In this document: one piece after another, positions 47,680 through 54,367 of the stretch | Layout of the letters: each line of letters starts with the position of its first letter | Position numbering within the stretch: the first letter of the stretch is position 1 | NCBI GenBank assembly: GCA_016794785.1 | Contig: JAEUHC010000001.1 | Location: forward strand, 124,001 to 188,000 | Direction of reading: 5' to 3' | DNA length: 64,000 nucleotides | Source: Opitutaceae bacterium | GTDB lineage: Bacteria > Verrucomicrobiota > Verrucomicrobiia > Opitutales > Opitutaceae | The notes under the pieces: model-generated | The model's input: only the letters and a program-made list of their open reading frames with translations | What the model was told of the DNA's origin: nothing | Database searches by the model: none | Program-made: the position numbers and the translations under genes

Positions 47680-50184
47680 CTACTTCGCCGCGGGCTCCGT
47701 GAGCAGAAACGTCATCAGATCGCGCTGCTGCTGCGTCGTGAGATTCTGCCAGAGGCCCGGGGGCATCAGCGAAACCGCCGAGGCCTTCATGCTCGCAATC
47801 GCCGGGCGCGCGAGGGTGCGTTTGGCGCCGGTGGCGTCCGCGAGCACGAGCGCGGCGGGCGATTCCTCGAGCACGACGCCCATGGCTGAGGTGCCGTCCT
47901 TCAGCTCCACGACATAGGCGATGCGGTCGGGATTGATCGCGGCGCTGGGCTCCACGATGTCCTGCAACACCGACGCGTAATCGCGATGCACGAGGTTCGA
48001 GAGATCGGGCCCGACGATGCCGCCCTCGCCGCGCACTTCGTGGCACACGGCGCAGGCCGCTTGCGCGCTCCCGAACACCGCCTTGCCCCGCGCCCAGTCA
48101 CCGCCCGCGATCTCGGGGATCACGCGCTTGGTCTCGGCGGGAGCCGCCGCGGCCGGGCGGGCCCACGGCAGCAGCACCCGGCGCAGCGGGAGCGCGCGCG
48201 GTCGGTGGTCCTCCGCCGTGTGCCACGCCACCTCGAGCACCGGCTCAGCAGCGCCGGTCGTAAGCGTCAGCTCAAGCGGCTGCCACGTGCCCGGCTGAGA
48301 CTGGATCGTGAACTGCAACTCCCCCGCGGATTTTTGTTCGACGCGCGCGCCGAGGGTTTTCACCGCGAGGCTGCCGGCGGACTTGAAGGCGACCGTCACC
48401 AGCTCGGCGGGATATTCGAAATCGAGTTTCGCCCCCGGCTGGATGGCGGGTCGCAGCATCAGGTGCAGATCGAGCTGGGTGCGAAGCGTGAGCTTCCCGG
48501 GCGTTTTCAAGAAAGCGAAGAGCCGCGCGTGCTCCTCGCTCGCCGCCGTCAGCTCGCGCGCGACCTGGAGATCGGCGTGCGGCAGCCAGCCGCGCCATTG
48601 CACGGCGCCCGCGGCGTCGCGCCACTCGGCCTCGACGCCCGTGAGATCGGTGAGCACGTCGATGGCGGCCTGCTGCGCGATCTCGCGGCGAACGGCGTCG
48701 GCCGGGCGATTACCGGCCGGGCCTTCGGGCAGCTTGACGGCGTAATTGGTGGCCTCGGTGCGCGGGGCGGTGCGCAGTGTGAGCGAGCGCAGATCGGGCG
48801 CCAGCACGGCGGAGAGCACGGGCACCTCGCTCCGCGCCACCGTGCGCTGATCCTTCACGACCTGGTAGCCGGGCGCGAAGGCCTCGAACCGATCCCCGGC
48901 GGCGACATGCACGCCCTGCGTGATCGCGCTCTGCTTCGCCAGCGTGCGCCACTGCGCCGGATCGAGCGCGCGATCGAAAATCACGCGCGTCTCGGTCGGG
49001 CTCGCGGCGTAGGCGAGCACGGGCTGCGGCGCGGATCGGCCGGTGTAGGACAATTTGTAGAGCTTGCCGATGCCCTGCGGGCCGGTGCCCCAGTCGGGCT
49101 TGCCCGTGTGCCCGCACACGAGCAGGTCGCCCGCGGGCGTGGGCACGGCGTCGAGCACGAGCAGGTTGAGGGATGCGATGAGATCGTTTTTCGCGACGTA
49201 GCCGGCGGCGCTTTTTACGAGCTTGGTGCGCCAGATTTTTCCGCGCGACTCGCCGGCCACGAACACATCGCCGCGCCACCACGCCGGCCCGAAGATCGCC
49301 GTGCCGCCGGCGACAGGTTCGTTGAAATGCACGCCGCACGTGGACTGGTGCTGCGGGCCGTAGTCGAAGACGCTCGGCTCGTCGATCACGCCGGGCAGGT
49401 GCCGCGGGTGCCGCGGCGGAAAGCCGTAGTGCCGGCCCGGCTGGATGTGGAGCAGCTCGTCGAAGGGGTTGCCGTTGGGCAGCCACGTCGCGCCTTCCTG
49501 ATCGGAGCAGAAGAGATCGCCGGCGGCGTTGAACGCGAGCGAGACCGGGAAGCGCAGGCCCGTCGCGATGATTTCGCGGCGCTGCCAGTCGGGCGAAAGG
49601 CGGATGATCGTGCCGCGCTCGCTGGCGACGTTGTAGTGCGAGACGCCCGTCTTTGGATCGACGCGGTAGGCGCTGCGCCACGCGTCGGCGCCGAGGCCAA
49701 ACCAGATGTTGCCTTTGGCGTCCACGGCGAGGCCGACCGCGTCGAGATTCGAGCCCGCCGCGATCGTGGGCGCCGGCCAGCCGCTGGTCACGGTCTGCAG
49801 CTCGGAGGTGCCGTCGCCCTTGTCGCGCAGGTGCAGGATTTTTCCGCGGCTCGCGATGTAGAGCCCGCCGGGGCCCCACGCCATGCCGATGCTCGCGGGA
49901 ATCTCGCTGCCCTTGTTGTCCCAGAAAAGGGACGAGCTGTCCTCCAGCCCGTCGCCGTCGGTGTCGCGGAGCTGGTGGACGTTCCCGTCGTAGCCGAGCG
50001 CGAAGAGCCGGCCGTCGGGCGCATAGACGAGATTGTTGAGATTGCGCAGCTGCAGCGGCAGCTCGCGCGCCGTGAAGCCCGGCACAAACACCTGCACGGG
50101 CGGGATGGCGTCGGCCGCGACCACACGCGACGCGAGGCAGGCCACGAGAACGGAGAACACGAGCCGCGGGAGGGATTTCTTCAT
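47680..50184 (-). CDS. Secreted heme-binding beta-propeller (PQQ-glucose-dehydrogenase-like) protein
   Basis: The product is 834 residues and exported (LVFSVLVACLASRVVAADA). Residues about 40-440 form a beta-propeller of the sugar-dehydrogenase-like type (LVYAPDGRLFALGYDGNVHQ, GMAWGPGGLYIASRGKILHL, FPVSLAFNAAGDLFCSDQEG). A linker domain follows. The C-terminal cytochrome c domain has a single heme motif in CAVCHEVRGEGGIVGPDLS and continues SVLQDIVEPSAAINPDRIAY. This is the intact counterpart of the type of gene that is decayed at 1057-2666. Its redox substrate is unknown. It diverges from the sugar isomerase gene, and such pairs are common in planctomycete/verrucomicrobial sugar oxidation loci. 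Confidence 0.9.
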   Translation of the reverse strand: MKKSLPRLVFSVLVACLASRVVAADAIPPVQVFVPGFTARELPLQLRNLNNLVYAPDGRLFALGYDGNVHQLRDTDGDGLEDSSSLFWDNKGSEIPASIGMAWGPGGLYIASRGKILHLRDKGDGTSELQTVTSGWPAPTIAAGSNLDAVGLAVDAKGNIWFGLGADAWRSAYRVDPKTGVSHYNVASERGTIIRLSPDWQRREIIATGLRFPVSLAFNAAGDLFCSDQEGATWLPNGNPFDELLHIQPGRHYGFPPRHPRHLPGVIDEPSVFDYGPQHQSTCGVHFNEPVAGGTAIFGPAWWRGDVFVAGESRGKIWRTKLVKSAAGYVAKNDLIASLNLLVLDAVPTPAGDLLVCGHTGKPDWGTGPQGIGKLYKLSYTGRSAPQPVLAYAASPTETRVIFDRALDPAQWRTLAKQSAITQGVHVAAGDRFEAFAPGYQVVKDQRTVARSEVPVLSAVLAPDLRSLTLRTAPRTEATNYAVKLPEGPAGNRPADAVRREIAQQAAIDVLTDLTGVEAEWRDAAGAVQWRGWLPHADLQVARELTAASEEHARLFAFLKTPGKLTLRTQLDLHLMLRPAIQPGAKLDFEYPAELVTVAFKSAGSLAVKTLGARVEQKSAGELQFTIQSQPGTWQPLELTLTTGAAEPVLEVAWHTAEDHRPRALPLRRVLLPWARPAAAAPAETKRVIPEIAGGDWARGKAVFGSAQAACAVCHEVRGEGGIVGPDLSNLVHRDYASVLQDIVEPSAAINPDRIAYVVELKDGTSAMGVVLEESPAALVLADATGAKRTLARPAIASMKASAVSLMPPGLWQNLTTQQQRDLMTFLLTEPAAK

Positions 50185-50264
50185 GGGGAAAGCGGCGCGA
50201 CACTGGCAGCCCCGCCGATGGCCACGCAAGGCTCGCGGAAACGCATCCCAGCTTTCAGACGATG

Positions 50265-50318
50265 GGGACGCGCCGCCCTCGGCGCGTTGGTCCGACCGCG
50301 GCGAGGGCGCCGCGGCTC
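50265..50318. repeat. REPIN-like repeat in the divergent promoter region
   Basis: Two GC-rich hairpins in inverted arrangement, CGCGCCG/CGGCGCG around CCCT and GCGGCG/CGCCGC around AGGG, share the loop sequence in opposite orientation. They lie in the 279-base gap between the divergent heme-protein and isomerase genes, so they may affect either promoter. Confidence 0.6.
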
Positions 50319-50463
50319 CAAACGCTTCGCGTCTGCCCGCACTGCTTCGTCTGTGTGCGCCAGAGCCCGGAATCCGCCAAGCCAGGCACGCCGCGCATTT
50401 TTCCGCGCGACATTCCGCGCCACCACGCTCACAGATCGGCGCACCCCGCACCCCCACCCCGCC

Positions 50464-51429
50464 ATGCCCCACGATCGCCGCGCCTTCCTGTCCACCCTCA
50501 CCGCCGCCGGTGCCGCCGCGCTGCTCGGCCGCCCGCCGCTCCTCGCGGCCGCGCCCACCGCGCCCGCCCGCCCGCGCGTGCGCCTCGCCATCGCGAGCTA
50601 CTCCTACTGGCACTTCCGCACCGCCAAGGTCCCGATCGAGACCGTGATGGACCGCGCCGCGGACCTCGGCGTCGCGGGCGTGGACATCCTCCACCGCCAG
50701 ATGGACCTCACGGAGCGCGCGCCGCTCGATGCCGCCGGCCGCGCGTATCTGCGCGGGCTCAAGCGCCACGCGTTTCGCCGCGGCCTGGAGATCTGCTGCG
50801 TCTCCACGCACCAGAGTTTCGTGAAGGCCGACCCGGGCGAACTCACCGCCGAGGTCGAGCACACCAAGAAGTGCATCGAGCTCGCCGCCGAACTCGGCTG
50901 CCCCTCCATCCGCATCAACACCGGCCGCTGGGGCACCACGCGCAGCTTCGACGAGCTGATGAAGAACCGCGGCATCGAGCCCATCCTCCCCGGCCGCACC
51001 GAGGACGAGGGCTTCAAGTGGTGCATCGACGGCATCACGCGCTGCCTGCCCAAGGCCGAGGAGTGCGGCGTCGTGCTCGCACTTGAGAACCACTGGGGCC
51101 TCGCCCGCACCGCCGCCGGCCTCCTCCGCATCCTCAACGCGATCAAGTCGCCCTGGCTCGGCGGCCTGCTGGACACCGGCAATTTCCTCGACGACATCTA
51201 CGCCCAGCAGGAGGCGATCGCGCCGCACACGGTTTACGTGCAGGCCAAGACCTACCACGGCGGCGGCGAGTGGTATACGCTCGACCTGGACTACCCGCGC
51301 ATCGCCGCGCTGCTCGGCCGCGCCGGCTACCAAGGCTGGGTCGCGCTCGAAATGGAGGGCAAGGAAGACCCCGCCACCGCGGTGCCCAAGAGCCTCGCGA
51401 CGCTGCGGGGGGCGTTTGGGATCGGGTGA
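50464..51429 (+). CDS. Sugar phosphate isomerase/epimerase (xylose-isomerase-like TIM barrel)
   Basis: The product is a 321-residue exported protein. The N-terminus has a Tat-like signal (MPHDRRAFLSTLTAAGAAAL). The AP_endonuc_2 TIM barrel follows, with RLAIASYSYWHFRTAKVPIE, LGVAGVDILHRQMDL and CVSTHQSFVKADPGEL. Metal-site residues are likely in LALENHWGLA, LDTGNFLDD, YVQAKTYHGGGEW and ALEMEGKEDP. Tat export fits a folded metalloenzyme working next to the divergent heme protein. Its 3' section (51244-51299) recurs in degenerate form at 53311-53365, beyond an accessory island that begins immediately after its stop codon. Confidence 0.9.
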   Translation: MPHDRRAFLSTLTAAGAAALLGRPPLLAAAPTAPARPRVRLAIASYSYWHFRTAKVPIETVMDRAADLGVAGVDILHRQMDLTERAPLDAAGRAYLRGLKRHAFRRGLEICCVSTHQSFVKADPGELTAEVEHTKKCIELAAELGCPSIRINTGRWGTTRSFDELMKNRGIEPILPGRTEDEGFKWCIDGITRCLPKAEECGVVLALENHWGLARTAAGLLRILNAIKSPWLGGLLDTGNFLDDIYAQQEAIAPHTVYVQAKTYHGGGEWYTLDLDYPRIAALLGRAGYQGWVALEMEGKEDPATAVPKSLATLRGAFGIG

Positions 51430-51600
51430 GCCCGCGCGCCGCAAGACGAAGCCGCTAACCACCGAGCAAATTCCCGCAACCTTCGCCGCCGGAAGTCCGG
51501 CCTTGTCCCGCATAGCTCTACAATTTTGGCTACGCGCATGAACCCCCGTCCGGTCAGGCAATCGAGTAAGGGCGAATAACGCTGTTCGGCGGAAAAAGTC

Positions 51601-52053
51601 ATGAAACGCCGTGAGATGAATTCCTTGGCGCACTCGCTCTCTGCCTACCTGTGCTCGCGCAACAACGACATCGCTGGTTATTGGGGCATCGGCATGCTCT
51701 GCGCCGTTGCGAAGAAAGAGAAGAAGAGGAAGTTCAGCTTCAAGATTCGACCTGGCCAGCTATTGAGTATTTACGGCTACGAGGTTTCGGAGTCGAAGGT
51801 CGTCACCGACAAGCTCGTGAAGCTTGGATTGGATTCCATCGAAGGTCGGCTGTCGTTCTTTGAGGATGGCCGCTACTCCGACGGAGCGGAGAAGTATACC
51901 TGTGGCATTGCTATCGCGATTACCCAAGGAGGCCGCACGGGATTGAGCATGAGCCACGTCGAGTGCTGGCCGCACGATTCATCTCGTGAGAGCCGCCGCG
52001 CTTCGGATGGTGGCCCTTCACTAATTGACCGGCTGAAGAATATCCTAAAATGA
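51601..52053 (+). CDS. Hypothetical protein, first cassette-like gene of the accessory island
   Basis: The product is 150 residues that I cannot assign to a family. It starts at ATG 51601, ten bases after a GTTCGGC motif. Features include Tyr/Trp-rich NNDIAGYWGIGMLCAVAKKE, a Lys-rich segment, FKIRPGQLLSIYGYEVSESK and a polar C-terminus LIDRLKNILK. There is no signal peptide or membrane segment. It is clearly AT-richer than neighbouring genes and has less GC-skewed codons, suggesting transfer. It ends six bases before a 67-base imperfect hairpin that looks like an integron attC site, so it is laid out like a gene cassette. Confidence 0.75.
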   Translation: MKRREMNSLAHSLSAYLCSRNNDIAGYWGIGMLCAVAKKEKKRKFSFKIRPGQLLSIYGYEVSESKVVTDKLVKLGLDSIEGRLSFFEDGRYSDGAEKYTCGIAIAITQGGRTGLSMSHVECWPHDSSRESRRASDGGPSLIDRLKNILK

Positions 52054-52059
52054 AAGAAG

Positions 52060-52126
52060 GCCGATCCAGAGCATCACAGACAACGACAGGGCTGCGCCCT
52101 GTTGTGTCTGACTGCTGACGTTCGGC
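52060..52126 (+). repeat. attC-like integron recombination site (candidate)
   Basis: A 67-base imperfect palindrome begins GCCGATC and ends GTTCGGC (GCCGAAC on the other strand). The inner stem CAGACAAC-ACAGGGC pairs with GCCCTGT-TGTGTCTG around a TGC loop, with an extrahelical base (the G of ACGACAGG), as attC sites require. It starts six bases after one ORF and ends two bases before the next ORF's ATG. The right core deviates from the usual GTTRRRY by a C at position four, and no integrase is in the window, so this is a candidate only. Confidence 0.5.
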
Positions 52127-52128
52127 AG

Positions 52129-52551
52129 ATGATGAAATTTCTCATCGCATTCTTCGCAGTCGTAGGCGCCGCAATTGCTGGCGACATCAAGCTGCCGTCC
52201 GGACGCGTGCTGAAAAACGCGCAAATCGGGCCAATCGTCTACACGACAGGCATTCCGTCGTCTCTCGCACTGAAGTATGAGACGGCTGTCGACATCAAAT
52301 CTAAGAAGGCGGTCACCGATGAGGTGCTGGATATCTGGAAGAGCTTCCAGGTCGACGCCGAGAAAGGAAAGTATGGGAGCGCTGTCGTTATAGTAGTCGG
52401 ACCGGCAAGCGGCATTCCGGGGATCGCGACCGCAGCGGAGCAGCGAAATTTTGTCTTCGAGAGGAAAGATGGCGCGTGGAAGATGACGCTGCCTTCTGTG
52501 TGGTCAGAGGAGAAAAGCCGAACAAGTAGGAATGAGAAGGCGGGTGTATAA
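52129..52551 (+). CDS. Hypothetical exported protein, second cassette-like gene
   Basis: The product is 140 residues of unknown function. ATG 52129 (or 52132) begins a signal peptide MMKFLIAFFAVVGAAIAG, and the start follows the attC-like GTTCGGC core by two bases. The mature part has beta-rich stretches (KLPSGRVLKNAQIGPIVYTT, SAVVIVVGPASGIPGIATAA), Trp-containing DIWKSFQVDAEKGKYG and a Lys/Arg-rich tail. Like the gene before it, it is AT-richer than the chromosome background. No second attC-like site is obvious downstream, so the cassette's 3' end may be lost. Confidence 0.7.
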   Translation: MMKFLIAFFAVVGAAIAGDIKLPSGRVLKNAQIGPIVYTTGIPSSLALKYETAVDIKSKKAVTDEVLDIWKSFQVDAEKGKYGSAVVIVVGPASGIPGIATAAEQRNFVFERKDGAWKMTLPSVWSEEKSRTSRNEKAGV

Positions 52552-52753
52552 TCTCCCGCTGTATGAAAACCAAACTACCTGCTGTTGAAGGACAGACCAT
52601 CGGCTGGGCTTGCCTCCATGCGTTGAGCGCGCGGGGGGCCAACGCCCGCAAGCCCCGGACCGTCTAGCAAAGCCGTGCCGGACTCAACGTCTCGGGCGCA
52701 TCTCCGCGCCAGCCAATCCTTGAACTCCCGTCCCGCTGGGTCATCTTGCCGCC

Positions 52754-52981
52754 ATGAATCTCCTTGAGCGCATCACGATCAAACCGGGGCGTCGGAGCGG
52801 CAAGCCGTGCATCCGTGAAACGCGGATTACGGTCTATGATGTCCTCGGTTATCTCGCGGCGGGCACCACCGAGGCCGAGTTGCTCGCGGAGTTTCCGGAC
52901 CTGAGCCACGAGGACATCCTCGCCTGCTTTGCCTTCGCCGCGGAGCGTGATCGGAGGAAGTTCGCTTCCCACGCCGCGTGA
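52754..52981 (+). CDS. DUF433 antitoxin
   Basis: The product is 75 residues. The DUF433 signature is visible in full: LERITIKPGRRSGKPCIRET, RITVYDVLGYLAAGTTEAEL, LAEFPDLSHEDILACFAFAA. This small HTH-containing protein family is the usual antitoxin partner of DUF5615 PIN-like toxins. Its TGA overlaps the GTG start of the next gene by four bases (GTGA), so the two are co-translated. GC content is similar to the chromosome, unlike the two preceding genes, so it may have a different history from the cassettes. Confidence 0.9.
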   Translation: MNLLERITIKPGRRSGKPCIRETRITVYDVLGYLAAGTTEAELLAEFPDLSHEDILACFAFAAERDRRKFASHAA

Positions 52982-53310
52982 GACTGCTTTTCGACGAGAA
53001 TCTCTCGCCCGACCTGCCGCGCCTGCTCGCGGGTGAGTTTCCGGATTCCGCGCATCTGCGCGATCTCGGCCTGACCGGCGCCGACGACTCGGTGATCTGG
53101 CAGACCGCGGCGGCGCAGGGTTTCGTGCTGGTGTCCAAGGACGACGATTTTCTTGAGCTGGCGATCCTGCGCGGCGCACCGCCGAAGGTCGTCGCCATCG
53201 GCCTTGGCAACTGCCGCACGGCCGAAGTCGCGGCGTTGCTCCGATCCGCCCGGGCCCAAATGGAGCGATTCGCCCGCGATCCGCACGCCTCATTGTTGGA
53301 ACTGCCGTAG
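52978..53310 (+). CDS. DUF5615 PIN-like toxin
   Basis: The product is 110 residues with a GTG start at 52978. The PIN-like fold is marked by MRLLFDENLSPDLPRLLAGE (catalytic-type Asp/Glu), HLRDLGLTGADDSVIWQTAA, FVLVSKDDDFLELAILRGAP and VVAIGLGNCRTAEVAALL. This is the standard DUF5615 pattern and length. With DUF433 it forms a type II toxin-antitoxin pair. Its stop is directly followed by the remnant of the isomerase gene. Confidence 0.9.
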   Translation: MRLLFDENLSPDLPRLLAGEFPDSAHLRDLGLTGADDSVIWQTAAAQGFVLVSKDDDFLELAILRGAPPKVVAIGLGNCRTAEVAALLRSARAQMERFARDPHASLLELP

Positions 53311-53365
53311 GCCGAGACCTACCCCGGCGGCGCGAATGTTATTCGCTCGATCTGGACTACCCGCG
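53311..53365 (+). pseudogene. Remnant of the isomerase 3' region
   Basis: About 55 bases match isomerase positions 51244-51299 with about eight differences and one lost base: shared stretches GAGACCTACC-CGGCGGC, TTCGCTCGA, CTGGACTACCCGCG. The reading frame is broken (it translates near ETYPGG...LDYPR). The copy is too diverged to be a fresh duplication and stops before the neighbouring lipoprotein gene. Together with the intact gene it brackets the accessory island 51430-53310. Confidence 0.75.
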
Positions 53366-53399
53366 GTCCCAGCGCCGGGCCGGGCCGCATCACTCCCCG

Positions 53400-54077
53400 T
53401 TATTTCAACCCGCTCCACTCGGCGAGCGACTTGCCCGTCTGGGCGAGGATCTGGCGGCTGGCCTTTTCCACGTCGGTCGTGCGGGCGCTCGTGTCGCCGT
53501 AGCAGATCGCCACGCTGGCCTGCGTGGGAAATTGCAGCTTCTCAAACACGAGCACGGACTGCGCGGCCTTCGGGTCGGTGGCGCTGATTGTCAGCGGCAG
53601 CAGCACAAAGGAGCCGCGCTCGTCCAGCCACTGGGCCTTGCGCTCCCGGGTCCACGTCTCGAAGCCGGCGGGAAACGACTTCTTCGAATTCTCCTCGATC
53701 CACTTCATCTGCCGCGCGCCCGGCCACAGGGAAAATCCCATGGGCAGCTTCTGGGCGTAGTCCGGGGCCAGGGCCAGGGCGAGGCCGCCGAGGTCCTGCT
53801 CCAGGTCGGCGATGCTGGCCGGCATCTTGCCGCCGCTCGCCTGCGCGCGCCTCACTGCCGCCTGCCCGATGCGGTGGACCTGGCTGAGGACCTCGGTTTT
53901 CTGGCCCTCCTGCCGCAACTGCTGCAGCCGCGAATCGCCCGGCGCCGCCGCGGTCGGGGCGGACGCAGCCGGCGCCGCGCTGGCCGGCGCCTGTGCCTCA
54001 TTCCGGCCGCATCCCGCCAGGCAGGCCAGCAGAGCAGTGAAGACGCAGGGGAAAATCCGGGCGATGGAGCGATTCAT
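53400..54077 (-). CDS. Lipoprotein of unknown function
   Basis: The product is a 225-residue lipoprotein from ATG 54077. The lipobox is TALLACLAGC, followed by an Ala/Pro-rich linker. The mature region is mainly helical (LQQLRQEGQKTEVLSQVHRI, MPASIADLEQDLGGLALALA) with a C-terminal part SVLVFEKLQFPTQASVAICY. No named domain is recognised. It is convergent with the isomerase island and diverges from a TonB receptor gene over a 290-base gap, where I see nothing else that I can name. Confidence 0.75.
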   Translation of the reverse strand: MNRSIARIFPCVFTALLACLAGCGRNEAQAPASAAPAASAPTAAAPGDSRLQQLRQEGQKTEVLSQVHRIGQAAVRRAQASGGKMPASIADLEQDLGGLALALAPDYAQKLPMGFSLWPGARQMKWIEENSKKSFPAGFETWTRERKAQWLDERGSFVLLPLTISATDPKAAQSVLVFEKLQFPTQASVAICYGDTSARTTDVEKASRQILAQTGKSLAEWSGLK

Positions 54078-54367
54078 GGCAAAAGGAGAGCCGCCAATAA
54101 ACCGAGCGGACCGAGCCCCCCACAAGCATGAACAAAAAACGGGCGGAAAAAATACGCTCTGCGACGCGGACCGCGGATCGGTTTGATCATGCGTTGCCAC
54201 GGCGAAGCGCTCGCGCCGCGGGTGACAAAGCCGTCCCACGAAAATTCGGGAACGATTGCCGCTCGCTGCGCCGGACCTGCCCGGGCCCATCTGGCCGACC
54301 GCCCCGCGCGAGACCACCCCTTGACCGCGCTACGCTTCGCCCCCACGAATACCGCACCCCTAACCCC

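Noticed and set aside
47986..50463. An 826-codon in-frame extension upstream of the isomerase start
   Set aside because: It is antisense to the heme-binding propeller gene. The isomerase has a clear Tat-type N-terminus at 50464.
52563..52667. A 34-codon frame starting MKTKLPAVEGQT after the second cassette-like gene
   Set aside because: Very short, no recognisable family, ends in GC-rich sequence unlike its start, and has no ribosome-binding site. It may be a leftover fragment but cannot be supported.
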